Assembly: GCA_002238505.1 (NCBI GenBank)
Contig: MPMM01000023.1
Location: 1-57,644, forward strand
Source of the DNA: SAR202 cluster bacterium bin22
GTDB taxonomy: Bacteria > Chloroflexota > Dehalococcoidia > Lucifugimonadales > UBA3495
DNA: 57,644 nt
Direction of reading: 5' to 3'
A program made the position numbers and the translations under genes. A model generated the notes under the pieces. That model searched no databases and was not told the origin of the DNA. It saw only the letters and a program-made list of their open reading frames with translations. This document shows, piece by piece, positions 43,236 through 51,873 of the stretch (its first letter is position 1; each line of letters begins with the position of its first letter).

Positions 43236-44011
43236 GAGAGTTCACCCCGTTCACTTAGGATGTAGTTGGAGTATGGAACGGATGATGCGGTCTGGCATGG
43301 CGGGTGGGGTGGGAAGGGAGGTTGGGGGTGGGGCTGGGGGTGGTTGTTGGGGGAAACGCCGTCCCCCCGCCAGTCCACCCAGATACCAAATATTCCCACG
43401 GCCTGGGCGCCGCCCACGTCGGCATAGAGGTTGTCGCCCACCATCCAGGCCTCGCTGGGAGACACACGCAGGTTTTCCAGCGTTTGCTGGAAGATGCGGG
43501 GGTCGGGTTTGGCTGCGCCGAATTCGCCGGCGATCAGCACCGATTCAAAACAGGGTTCCAGTCCCGCCTTCACGACCTTGGCGCGCTGGCCCTCGGAGTC
43601 TCCGTTGGTAATCAGGCCCAGCCTGACACCACGGTCGCGGAGGGCCTGCAGGAGGTCCAAGGCGCCGGGGATAACTTCAACGGCGGCCGACTTCAGCTTC
43701 TGGTAGGCGGCCGACATTTCTTCCTTAAGAGGGTCATCGTCCATCCCGAACCGTTCGAAGGCCATGGACAACAGCTCCCAGCGGGCCCGGCTGAGGTTCA
43801 TGCTGCCCTTCCGGATTCGCTCGGGGTCGGACCAGTACCAGCGCCGGATTTCCTGGATTGCGTCGGACAGGTCTTCGGGGTCTGCTACGGGCAAACGGCT
43901 GGCAAAGTCGTGGCAGACCTGGCGAAAGCACCTACCCGCGGCTACGTCGTCGGACAGGATGGTGTCGTCCATATCGAAAATGATGGCCGGTGGCAACTCT
44001 GGATTCTGCAC
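43232..44011 (-). CDS. HAD-superfamily hydrolase
   Basis: 259 aa. The motif I nucleophile is in IIFDMDDTIL (DxDDT), motif II in LGLITNGD, the motif III lysine in AAKPDPRIF and motif IV in MVGDNLYADVGGAQAVG. The cap is helical (C1 type, as in the YjjG/NANP group). It is a phosphatase of unknown substrate. The C-terminal 40 residues are Pro/His-rich low complexity (NNHPQPHPQPPFPPHPP), an odd tail. The gene lies between the two moeA genes and overlaps the fusion moeA start, so it is probably in their operon. The gap to the upstream moeA stop is 39 bp. Confidence 0.9.
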   Translation of the reverse strand: MQNPELPPAIIFDMDDTILSDDVAAGRCFRQVCHDFASRLPVADPEDLSDAIQEIRRWYWSDPERIRKGSMNLSRARWELLSMAFERFGMDDDPLKEEMSAAYQKLKSAAVEVIPGALDLLQALRDRGVRLGLITNGDSEGQRAKVVKAGLEPCFESVLIAGEFGAAKPDPRIFQQTLENLRVSPSEAWMVGDNLYADVGGAQAVGIFGIWVDWRGDGVSPNNHPQPHPQPPFPPHPPCQTASSVPYSNYILSERGELS

Positions 44012-44050
44012 TGCTTACTCTTGCCTGCTCCTGTGGAGTTTCATCATGGA

Positions 44051-45298
44051 TTAAAACAGCGTGACCGTTACGGTCTCGCCGGCATAGAGGCCGGCTTTGT
44101 CCAGCGGAACCTGAACGAGGCCGTCAGCACGGATGAGCGTAAAGATTAGGTTGGACTTGCCGAATACGGGTTCGGCGACCAGTTCTTCAGCGCCGTTGTC
44201 TCCGTTGCGCCTGAGCCGCACTGGAACGTAATCCTCGCGGCCGGAGGCTGAAGCCAGGTCGCGGTCCAGTCGCGCCGCAGTCCTGGCCGGTTCAGGGATC
44301 GCCAGGCATCCGGCCAGTCGGTAAATAACCGGCCGGACCAGCAGGTCGAAGACAATCATGGCGGATACCGGGTTTCCGGGCAGGCCAAAAACGGGCTTGT
44401 CCGCCACCATTCCAAGGATGGCCGGCTTTCCCGGACGGATGGAGAGGCCGTGAACCAGCACGCCGGGCTCGCCCAGGGCGTTGATGATGTCGGCGGTCAT
44501 GTCCCGGCTGCTGACCGAACTGCCCGCGGAAAAAACCAGCGCGTCGGAGTGCTCCAGACCCCGACGCGCCGCTTCCAACTGGGTTTCGTAATTGTCAGAG
44601 ACTATGCCGAGCGGAACGGGTTCGCCACCGTCCCGGAGAATCTGGGAAGCGATGGAATAGCTGTTAACGTCCCGGATCTGGCCAATGGCCGGCTCTCTAT
44701 CCGGTGAAACCACCTCGTCGCCCATGGACAGGACCGCAATCCTGGGGCGACGGGCCACGGGGGCGCTGGTAATGCCCAGGGCAGCAAGCCCGCCGATATC
44801 CTGCGGCCGCAGCAGGCGCCCGCGAGGCAGGATTGATTCTCCCTCCCGAACATCTTCGCCGGGCTGGACCACGTTCTCGCCCGGGGCCACTGGCCGGACC
44901 ACCTCTATGGTGTCGGCGTCAACCTGCTGGGTGTTCTCTACCATTACGACTGCGTCCGCGCCGCCGGCCAGCATGCCGCCGGTATAGGTTCCGGCGGCTT
45001 CTCCCAGGTTTACGGATACCCCGGGGGCTCTACCCATGGGGACTACGCCAACAACGGAAAAGTAGGCCGGCAACCCCTCGGTGGCGCCGAAGGTATCGGC
45101 GGCCCGGAGGGAATAACCGTCAACGGTGGAGCGGGGAAAGGTGGGGAGGTCCTGCCGGGAGACAAGGTCTGTGGCGGTGACTCGGCCGAGGGCTTCGTGT
45201 ACCGGCACATCCTCGCAGGCGGGGGCGGGCGATGGCAATACTTCGAGCAAAGCTGCCAGAGCCTGTTGCGGCGGAAGAACGTTGAAGAATTCCGGCAT
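44051..45298 (-). CDS. moeA: Molybdopterin molybdotransferase MoeA
   Basis: 415 aa, standard length without the extra domain. The motifs are FPRSTVDGYSLRAADTFG, GGMLAGGADAVVMVENT, IAVLSMGDEVV, FSAGSSVSSRDMTADI and PVFGLPGNPVSAMIVFDLL. It acts in the last step of molybdenum cofactor synthesis. It is the first gene of the moeA-HAD-moeA(PBP) set. Two divergent MoeA copies are common when both Mo and W enzymes are made or when one MoeA serves a special cofactor form (family knowledge). Which copy does what is not known here. Confidence 0.93.
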   Translation of the reverse strand: MPEFFNVLPPQQALAALLEVLPSPAPACEDVPVHEALGRVTATDLVSRQDLPTFPRSTVDGYSLRAADTFGATEGLPAYFSVVGVVPMGRAPGVSVNLGEAAGTYTGGMLAGGADAVVMVENTQQVDADTIEVVRPVAPGENVVQPGEDVREGESILPRGRLLRPQDIGGLAALGITSAPVARRPRIAVLSMGDEVVSPDREPAIGQIRDVNSYSIASQILRDGGEPVPLGIVSDNYETQLEAARRGLEHSDALVFSAGSSVSSRDMTADIINALGEPGVLVHGLSIRPGKPAILGMVADKPVFGLPGNPVSAMIVFDLLVRPVIYRLAGCLAIPEPARTAARLDRDLASASGREDYVPVRLRRNGDNGAEELVAEPVFGKSNLIFTLIRADGLVQVPLDKAGLYAGETVTVTLF

Positions 45299-46098
45299 GG
45301 TGAAATTATATGCCCTGCAAGGTGGGTATTAAAGTCAATTGCGAAAGTTCACGGAAAACACATAAGTATTGGCTATAGCGCTTTGCATTCGGTCAATTTT
45401 CCGGTGGACTTCATAGCTATGCCAGGGCAGTTTGAAGGGTTTTGACGAAGAGAGTACCCGATGGATGGAAGAGGCGCCATTCAGGCGACTCGGGCCAATT
45501 CGCGGAAGAAGAACCGGGTCCTTCACGGGGTATGGCTACTGGGCAGGTTCTGTCGCCGGAAGAGTGGCCAGCCAGCCGTCACCCCTGCCAGGGGAGTCCC
45601 GTAGCGTTAGCGTTCTTGTTCCGCCAGCGGTGTTTCTCGGCAAACTGTGCTGCCACTAACGGGTTTCCACTAACAGGCCAACAGGTTTGAGCCAACCGGT
45701 CCGAAATGATGCCTGCTAAATCTGTATCGCCACTCTGGCCCGGAGCCGGAATCCAGAGCCCCGCTTGTGCCATGCAGTTGACCTTTCGCAACCTGCCTGG
45801 ATTCCGGCGCAAGGCCGGAATGACGGTTACACCCCAACCCTTCATTGCAATGGTGTTGAACAACTAACCCCTGACCCTTCTGCTTCGCCCGCATGAGCGC
45901 CAAGCATCGGCGACCGCTGTAAGTTGCCTTGCAAGCATTAGTACCTCTTAATCCGCTAACAGTTTCCATAAAGTTGCACGTATACTTGCTGCGCCCTGGC
46001 CACCCTGTGTAAGCCGTAGCTGCGTCGGCGTTTCCGGAAGGTACAAACGAGGGCAATTTAGCCATAACCGTGAGTCGATAGAGGAGGAGGATAGGAAA
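45299..46098. repeat. Intergenic region with inverted and direct copies of repeat modules
   Basis: About 800 bp without a convincing gene. 45668-45756 holds an inverted copy of module d plus tail: read on the minus strand, ggattccggctc, then gcgatacagattt and caaacctgttggcc match 31659-31720. 45801-45872 holds a direct module d (ggattccggcgcaaggccgg) and a tail like 33945-33980. Upstream and downstream I see nothing reliable. GAGGAGGA before 46099 is the ribosome site of the next gene. Confidence 0.65.
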
Positions 46099-47388
46099 AT
46101 GATACCCACAGGCAACTTATTGAGGTTGGCCGGAATTGCCCTTGCCCTGGTGGCTCTTGTTGGAGCGTCCCTGTTCCTGCCCTGGGGCGCCCCAGCCCAG
46201 GCGCAGGCGGTTGTTCCATCAACGCCCACCAATCTGGAACTGGAGCTATTCAGTGGAAACGATACCGACGGGTACGTGGCGGTACTGAAATGGAACTACG
46301 ATGACGCCGACGATGGCTACCTTCTGGAGAAGCGCCTTGATGTCGGCGGAGAGTGGATATGCGTCGTGGCCGGCGGATACCCCGATGGCGACACAATCAG
46401 CATCAGCACTCTCAGGGACGGCAGGCTGACACCTGCGGGTGAATGGTATTTCCGGGTGTATTCCATCAATGAACAGACCTTTTCCTACATAGACGAGGTC
46501 ACCTGCGATGAGAACGCAGCCTATGGTTACGTTCGAGACCCCGATGACGATGAAGGTTATACCTTCAGCGCTGCCGCCGAAGTGGGGCCATTTACCTTTT
46601 CAGACCCGGCCGAAGCGACGGTAGCAAGCCTGGACACTCCCACTAACTTTAAGGTGGACAGCGCGAGGCACGGGCGGGTGAGGCTGGCCTGGGATCTGCC
46701 CGATGACAACGGGAGGACCATTGGCTACATTCTGAAACGTGAATACCTGGGTACTGGCGGGGTTAACCAGTGCATCTTCTGGCCGAAGAGCCTGTGGACA
46801 GGCTTCACTGACCGGTTCGTATCGGCTTACGACACCGCCAATGATGCCAACAAGTACCTCTATCGCCTGTACCCCATAAGCGAGGAATACGAAAGGTTAA
46901 ACTCAAACGGTGATCTTGTCTGCGAAAGTGAAGACCCGGAGAGCACGCCGGCCGAGGCAACCGCTACCCTGACCACCTCTTCCACGATAGGTGTGGTAAA
47001 CGGGAAGCTGGCTCACCTAAATCCCGGCGCTCCCCAAAACTTCCGGTACTACGCCTACTTCAGCAACCTTTCGGGCGTTGGTTCGAAGGTAGTAGTCGCG
47101 TGGAACGTCGTACGACAAATACCGGCATACCAGTTGCGCTACAAGGACGACGACCCCATGTCGGACTGGACCGTAGTTACCCTGGATTCCATGCATTTCC
47201 CCCAGATGTGGGGCGCGCTCGGAAGAGGTGACTATGTGCAGCCAGCCAACTACTGGGTCTCTCCCGACGCCGAATTGACTGGCGGCACCACCTACACCTT
47301 CCAGGTCGGGTCCTGCGACAATACCGACTGCGACAACGTAACCTGGAGCGATGCAGAGGAGATCGAGGCAGCTCCGGACCCCAGCTAA
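46099..47388 (+). CDS. Secreted fibronectin type III-like protein
   Basis: 429 aa. The N-terminal signal peptide (LLRLAGIALALVALVGASLF, then probable cleavage after AQA near residue 35) indicates export. Three FN3-like modules follow: TPTNLELELFSGNDTDGYVA with WEYFRVYSIN-type strands, TPTNFKVDSARHGRVRLAWD with YILKREYLG, and GAPQNFRYYAYFSNLSGVGS with YQLRYKDDD. No anchor, sortase or catalytic motif was seen. GAGGAGGATAGG precedes the ATG and a strong terminator follows. It may be a surface or matrix protein. Confidence 0.8.
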   Translation: MIPTGNLLRLAGIALALVALVGASLFLPWGAPAQAQAVVPSTPTNLELELFSGNDTDGYVAVLKWNYDDADDGYLLEKRLDVGGEWICVVAGGYPDGDTISISTLRDGRLTPAGEWYFRVYSINEQTFSYIDEVTCDENAAYGYVRDPDDDEGYTFSAAAEVGPFTFSDPAEATVASLDTPTNFKVDSARHGRVRLAWDLPDDNGRTIGYILKREYLGTGGVNQCIFWPKSLWTGFTDRFVSAYDTANDANKYLYRLYPISEEYERLNSNGDLVCESEDPESTPAEATATLTTSSTIGVVNGKLAHLNPGAPQNFRYYAYFSNLSGVGSKVVVAWNVVRQIPAYQLRYKDDDPMSDWTVVTLDSMHFPQMWGALGRGDYVQPANYWVSPDAELTGGTTYTFQVGSCDNTDCDNVTWSDAEEIEAAPDPS

Positions 47389-47442
47389 TCGGTCATCCGG
47401 GCCAGCTTTGGCTCGACACAGGGAATTGAGAGGCCAGGCAAC

Positions 47443-47483
47443 GGGCGCTGAAGGTTAACAACCTTCAGCGCCCGTCTTTGTTC
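47443..47483 (+). terminator. Terminator after the FN3-like gene
   Basis: Fourteen-bp perfect arms GGGCGCTGAAGGTT and AACCTTCAGCGCCC with an AAC loop are followed by GTCTTTGTTCT. Confidence 0.85.
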
Positions 47484-47544
47484 TGTAGTATTGCCCACGC
47501 CAGGACAGCGGCGCGTGGAGTACCGGACCCGTACGGGTTCAGGA

Positions 47545-47940
47545 CTAGTTGGTGGACTGGCTGTCGCCGCTCCCGCCGCGCATGGCGGAAAGCAGGTCGG
47601 CCAGGGCGGTGGCCAACTGGCGGGGGCGTTCCGCGTACTCGGGGGTGGGATACCATTCGTAGTCAAAGCTGCGGAGCACGTCGCCGTCGATGCTGCAGCG
47701 GAGGCTGGAAACGATGACGCGGAAACCCACGGTGTTGGTTGCCTGCTCCGCCAGTTGCTCCAGCACCACGTCGGGGCAGTTGTAAATCACCAGGAAGCCG
47801 CCCTCGCGGTTGCCGTCGGTAACCCGGGCCCGGAAAACCTGGCCAACCTGGTCCAGGTCAACTATGGTGAAGGACTGCTCGGCGCGGCCATAGTCGGGCC
47901 AGCCGATGTTAATGGTTTCGCCAATCTGTCTGTTACGCAC
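47545..47940 (-). CDS. Hypothetical protein
   Basis: 131 aa, not recognised. It is a beta-rich soluble protein: EQSFTIVDLDQVGQVFRARV, then GFLVIYNCPDVVLEQLAEQA, TVGFRVIVSSLRCSIDGDVL and DYEWYPTPEYAERPRQL. The C-terminal tail is Gly/Ser-rich (MRGGSGDSQSTN). It is transcribed alone and convergent with the FN3-like gene. The terminator at 47443 may serve both. Confidence 0.65.
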   Translation of the reverse strand: MRNRQIGETINIGWPDYGRAEQSFTIVDLDQVGQVFRARVTDGNREGGFLVIYNCPDVVLEQLAEQATNTVGFRVIVSSLRCSIDGDVLRSFDYEWYPTPEYAERPRQLATALADLLSAMRGGSGDSQSTN

Positions 47941-48513
47941 TAACTTTCCTATCGCTCATTGTCGGGCTTCCCCTCATTCTGGACCGCATTATCGTATCCT
48001 CTAAACGAGAAGTAATCCACCGCGAGTTGGTTCACCCGGGCGATGGGATGTAGGAGGGTCGTGCTCTGCCCAGAGTCCAGTTGGGATAGACTACACCCGG
48101 TAGTCCTGTTCCGCTCCTTTTGACTGCTTCCGGTGTGGGTTTTAGATCCTTCGGCAGGCCCAGTATGACATTACTTGTGCCCTGCGGAGGGGTTTCAGGG
48201 GGGATTTGAGGCCCTTCGGCAAGCTCAGGGCGACATAACTTGTGCTAGGCGAGGGTGTGCACAGGAGGGATTTGAGGCCATTCGGCAGGTCCAGGACGAC
48301 CTTCATCGATTTCTGAGAGACTCTGCGCAGTCTCCGGTCGAGCCAGAGAGGAACTGTCCTGACTTCCTTGCAGCTTCCTCAGACGTCCGATCCGGCGGCA
48401 ACTACGCCTGATCAGATGAACGAGGCCGGGGTTGGGCGCGCAACTGGGAAGTGCTAGAATTAGCCGGCTAATACCGGACCGCCCGTGGGCGTCCGTCGCA
48501 AGGAGATTTCCGG
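47941..48513. repeat. Intergenic region with dispersed repeats
   Basis: No gene was seen in 573 bp. Three copies of the ccttcggc-a/t-gc-ctcagg type repeat are present in tandem-like order at 48144-48170, 48202-48236 and 48267-48300, about 60-65 bp apart, each preceded by tttgagg or tttagat. AAGGAGA before 48514 belongs to the next gene. Confidence 0.7.
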
Positions 48514-48939
48514 TTGACCAGCACCCCCGCGCAACCTTACCTAAAGTACGCTCTGTTTTGTCGGGACACGGAAACCGATTCCGACGACGACCTTACCTTC
48601 AAGGGAGTAATTGACCTGGTGGAACTGCCCCCTCCGGCGGAACCGCCCGGGCCCGAGACGCCTTTTCTGGCGCAAGTGGACGTGAATCTTGCCTTTTGCA
48701 TTGCCGGGGCTTCTCCCGGAAACCATCACCTGATGGTAGCCATCAAGGCCCCGGGCATACCCCTGGATACGCCGCCCCCGCAGGCCATCGAATGGGAGGA
48801 GGACATCCTCTTCCAGCGTTGGATAAAGACGTTCCGCATTCCGGTGCAGCGGGCGGGCACCCACGTCGCAGCCATTCTGCTGGACGGTGAACCCCTGGGC
48901 GAGGCCAGCTTTATGGTCCGTTTCAAGGAATCGGAATAG
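48514..48939 (+). CDS. Hypothetical protein (DUF6941-like pattern)
   Basis: 141 aa. TTG start at 48514 with AAGGAGA 9 bp upstream. PYLKYALFCRDTETDSDDDL, then LTFKGVIDLVELPPP, DVNLAFCIAGASPGNHHLMV and a final GEPLGEASFMVRF give a beta-sandwich-like pattern, seen in proteins such as the DUF6941 group. That assignment is tentative. No signal or TM is seen. Confidence 0.7.
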   Translation: MTSTPAQPYLKYALFCRDTETDSDDDLTFKGVIDLVELPPPAEPPGPETPFLAQVDVNLAFCIAGASPGNHHLMVAIKAPGIPLDTPPPQAIEWEEDILFQRWIKTFRIPVQRAGTHVAAILLDGEPLGEASFMVRFKESE

Positions 48940-48962
48940 ACCGGGGCAACTGGACGCTTTAA

Positions 48963-49217
48963 TTGATAATTCCGGCCGCCATAGTGCTGTTCATACTCTT
49001 TGCCGGAAGCTATTTCGGGGCGCGCCAACTGGCCCTGCGGAAGAACCGCCAGCCAAACCTGGTAATCCTGGTTGGACTGCTGATAGGCATAGTCGCGTTC
49101 GGCATAATCTGGGCGGTGAGCACCGTTTTTGGCGGGCCTTATGCCCGGCTGGTAGCCATCGGGGTTTTCGCGGTAATGCCGGTGGTGGCGGCGGCGGTTG
49201 TTCCGGCAAGAAATTGA
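48963..49217 (+). CDS. Small membrane protein
   Basis: 84 aa with three hydrophobic segments: IIPAAIVLFILFAGSYFGAR, NLVILVGLLIGIVAFGIIWA and LVAIGVFAVMPVVAAAVVPA. TTG start at 48963 with no clear ribosome site, 23 bp after the previous gene. The function is unknown. Confidence 0.6.
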   Translation: MIIPAAIVLFILFAGSYFGARQLALRKNRQPNLVILVGLLIGIVAFGIIWAVSTVFGGPYARLVAIGVFAVMPVVAAAVVPARN

Positions 49218-49283
49218 CGCCCCTATCGGAATTGGACCCTTAATCAGGAACAAACTTGCCAGCAAAGCCACCTGGAGAGAGCC

Positions 49284-50327
49284 ATGAAGGCGATGGTAAT
49301 TCACCAGTTTGGTGAACCGGAAGTAATGCAGTGGGAGGAAACCCCCACACCCCAGCCCGGGCCGGGCGAGGTACTGGTCAAGGTCCACTCGGTGTCGGTG
49401 AATCGCACACTGGACCTGCAGGTGCGGCAGGACGGCGGCGGGTACGGCGCAATTCTGCCCCTGGTCCTGGGGAACGACCCCGCCGGCGAGGTGGTGGATC
49501 TGGGCAGTGGCGTTAACTCGCTTCAGGTTGGCGAGCGGGTGGCAATTTCCCAGGGCATTCACTGCGGCGCCTGCGATCCCTGCGGGGCCGGCGAAAACTT
49601 CCAGTGTGTTAACCGGCGGATGCTGGGAATCCACCTGTGGGGCGGATACGCCGAATACCTCAAGGTTCCGGCGTCCAACTGCGTACCAATCCCCGCCGGG
49701 CTGTCATATGGCGAAGCAACGGTGGTAGCCAGGCACTTTCCCCTGGCCATAGCCCAGACCCGGCTGACCAATTTGCAGGCCGGAGACTGGGCCCTGGTGA
49801 TGGGGGCATCCGGCGGCCTGGGCAGTTGCATCGTGCAGGTAGCGCGCAACATAGGCGCCAACATCATCGCCGGCGCGGGCGCCGACGAACGGGTGGAGGT
49901 AGGAAAGGCCCTGGGCGCGCACCACGGAGTCAATTACCGTCGGGATGATTTGGAAGCCGAGGTTATGCGCATTACCGGAGGTCGGGGAGTTGATGTGGTC
50001 TTCGAAAACATCGGGGACCCAGTCCAGTGGGACCGGGCTTTCAACAGCATGGCTCGCGGAGGCAGGCTGGCAACGGTCGGCGCCCACGGAGGCGGAATGG
50101 TTACCCTCGACCTGAAGAAGCTGTACCAGCGCCGGCTGCAGGTAATGAGCGGCCTGGGCGCCGAGGGCCGGGCCGAACTGGAAGAGTCGCTGGAGCTTAC
50201 GGCAAAGTGCGAATTACGGGTGTTGATTGACCGGACCATACCCCTGTCCGAGGCGGTGGAAGCCCACCAACTGGTGGACAGCAATGAACCTTTGGGCAAG
50301 GTAATTCTTGACCCGACCCTGGGATAG
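49284..50327 (+). CDS. Zinc-type MDR alcohol dehydrogenase/quinone reductase-like protein
   Basis: 347 aa medium-chain dehydrogenase. The cofactor site is VMGASGGLGSCIVQVARNIG. The structural-zinc cysteines are in GIHCGACDPCGAGENFQC. The usual catalytic-zinc Cys and His are not seen: VNRTLDLQVR replaces the C-R-T-D type and GNDPAGEV replaces GHE. It probably lacks the catalytic zinc and behaves as a reductase of enones/quinones. GAGAGAGCC precedes the ATG. The end GKVILDPTLG is family-typical. Confidence 0.9.
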   Translation: MKAMVIHQFGEPEVMQWEETPTPQPGPGEVLVKVHSVSVNRTLDLQVRQDGGGYGAILPLVLGNDPAGEVVDLGSGVNSLQVGERVAISQGIHCGACDPCGAGENFQCVNRRMLGIHLWGGYAEYLKVPASNCVPIPAGLSYGEATVVARHFPLAIAQTRLTNLQAGDWALVMGASGGLGSCIVQVARNIGANIIAGAGADERVEVGKALGAHHGVNYRRDDLEAEVMRITGGRGVDVVFENIGDPVQWDRAFNSMARGGRLATVGAHGGGMVTLDLKKLYQRRLQVMSGLGAEGRAELEESLELTAKCELRVLIDRTIPLSEAVEAHQLVDSNEPLGKVILDPTLG

Positions 50328-50425
50328 GGAGTTCCAGGAGAGGCCGGCAAGCCAGGCCAGGTCGAGCGAGTTCGGGAGAAAGCAGCGATGCTGACGTCAT
50401 CCAGTCCGGGCTCTTGCGAGGCAGA

Positions 50426-50599
50426 ATGCACCTGAAACATATGCTGTGGATTGGAATACCGCTCCTGGGCATTGTGATCTTCTCGGCGATGCAGGCCTGG
50501 GCTCCGGGACGCTTTTCCGGGGCCATTGCCCTGGTGATAATGGTGGCTTTCCTGGTCATAGTGTTCGCGTTGCGGTTCAGAAAGACTTTTCACGACTGA
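50426..50599 (+). CDS. Small membrane protein
   Basis: 57 aa with two hydrophobic segments (MLWIGIPLLGIVIFSAMQAW and GAIALVIMVAFLVIVFALRF) and a basic tail RKTFHD. ATG 50426 (GAGGC upstream) or the ATG at 50441. It sits between the MDR gene and cinA on the same strand, 13 bp before cinA. The function is unknown. Confidence 0.6.
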   Translation: MHLKHMLWIGIPLLGIVIFSAMQAWAPGRFSGAIALVIMVAFLVIVFALRFRKTFHD

Positions 50600-50612
50600 A
50601 AGGAGTTTTGTT

Positions 50613-51104
50613 ATGCCAGACCTGACTTCGGTGTCAGAATCGGTGGGAGCCCTGTTGAAGGAAACCGGGGAATCATTGTCCGTTTCGGAATCAAGCTGCG
50701 GCGGCCTGATATCGGCCACGCTGGTGGCAGTGCCCGGGGCCTCGGCCTACTACGTGGGAGGCTCGGTGGTTTACACCCGTACCGGCCAGCAAGGGCTGCT
50801 GGGCGTGCCGGAATCGGCCATGGAGGGCATACGCGCCAGCAGCGAACCCTATGCCCAGCTTAATGCCCGCACCATCCGCGAACGGCTGGGCACCACCTGG
50901 TCGGTGAGCGAGACTGGGGCCAGCGGTCCCACCGGTAATCGTTATGGCGATTCCGCCGGCCATGCCTGCATAGCAGTGTCCGGCCCGGTTGAGAAGGCCA
51001 TAACCGTGGAGACGGGGGACCCGCACCGGGAAGCCAATATGTGGGTGTTCGCCAAGGCGGCCCTGGACCTGCTGGAGGAGTGTGTGCGGGAGTCCAGGGG
51101 TTAA
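50613..51104 (+). CDS. CinA-family protein, nicotinamide-nucleotide amidohydrolase type (PncC)
   Basis: 163 aa, the stand-alone C-terminal CinA domain. PncC deamidates NMN to NaMN in NAD recycling. The signatures are SLSVSESSCGGLISATLVAV (SxES substrate loop), YYVGGSVVYTRTGQQGLLGV and SVSETGASGPTGNRYGDSAG. The family usually reads AESCTGG, whereas here SESSCGG differs slightly. AAAGGAG precedes the ATG. Confidence 0.9.
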   Translation: MPDLTSVSESVGALLKETGESLSVSESSCGGLISATLVAVPGASAYYVGGSVVYTRTGQQGLLGVPESAMEGIRASSEPYAQLNARTIRERLGTTWSVSETGASGPTGNRYGDSAGHACIAVSGPVEKAITVETGDPHREANMWVFAKAALDLLEECVRESRG

Positions 51105-51142
51105 GGGAGTTTAACCGGGAGGACACTCCCCTGACAGAAGGC

Positions 51143-51180
51143 AAAAAGATTGCGGGGCAGTCACAACAGACTGCCCCGCA
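51143..51180 (-). terminator. Terminator of the VOC gene (bidirectional)
   Basis: Twelve-bp arms TGCGGGGCAGTC and GACTGCCCCGCA flank ACAACA, and on the minus strand ATCTTTTTG follows. It is 30 bp past the VOC stop and may also stop cinA transcripts. Confidence 0.8.
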
Positions 51181-51210
51181 GCTTATTCGCTGTAGCGAAA
51201 GTGTCCGGCT

Positions 51211-51678
51211 TTAGTCGGCAGACGCTTCTTCCAGCACCAGGGGCTTGGCTACGCCACCGTTCTGGTGGAGCCATTCCTTGGCCTCGTCGTGGAGCATATC
51301 AGCGAAAACTTCGATGCGATTGCCGTCGGGGTCGAAGAAATAGATGCTCTGGCTCATAACATGGTCCATGGTGCCGTCTATATCTACGCTGTTGGATTTG
51401 AGGTGCTGGTAGTAGTCCTTTAGTTCCTGCTCGCCGCCCTCGATCTCCAGGGCAATGTGGTTCAGGCCCAGGTGGTTCTTCTCCAGCTTGTCGGCCGGCT
51501 CGCGGAAGGGGAACAGGGCGATGTCGTGGTGTTCCTTTCCAAAGGACAGGAACGCCATGTTGCGCTCGGTGCTGTGGCTGACGACTTCCATGCCCACGAC
51601 CCGGGTGTAGAAGTCAACGGAAGCGTCAACGTCCCGGCAGTTCAGGACTATATGCTGCAGGCGGTTGATTCGCGCCAT
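51211..51678 (-). CDS. VOC-family (glyoxalase/dioxygenase-like) protein
   Basis: 155 aa, two beta-alpha-beta-beta-beta modules. The likely metal ligands are His in LQHIVLNCRDVDASVDFYTR, His in NHLGLNHIALEIEGG and Glu in YFFDPDGNRIEVFAD. The DPDGNRIE motif is diagnostic. Family members include dioxygenases and isomerases, and the substrate is unknown. CTGGAGGTAC precedes the ATG. It is divergent from tRNA-Ile. Confidence 0.9.
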   Translation of the reverse strand: MARINRLQHIVLNCRDVDASVDFYTRVVGMEVVSHSTERNMAFLSFGKEHHDIALFPFREPADKLEKNHLGLNHIALEIEGGEQELKDYYQHLKSNSVDIDGTMDHVMSQSIYFFDPDGNRIEVFADMLHDEAKEWLHQNGGVAKPLVLEEASAD

Positions 51679-51812
51679 GGTTGTACCTCCAGTGAACGAT
51701 TTCGGGCATAATATCAGAAACCGGGTTCCTTCGCTACCGTGGCCGCTGGCGCAAATCTGCCGAAAACTTTACGTGGACATTGCCGATGGCACTACGTCCC
51801 CGTCTTGCTGCC

Positions 51813-51841
51813 TTGATTGGCGCCCACAGGCTTGTTATAAT
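51813..51841 (+). promoter_or_regulatory. Promoter of tRNA-Ile
   Basis: TTGATT (51813-51818), a 17-bp spacer and a perfect TATAAT (51836-51841) lie 32 bp upstream of the tRNA 5' end. Confidence 0.75.
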
Positions 51842-51873
51842 TCTCGAGCTTACTCAAAAGCGCCCCCCTTCGT

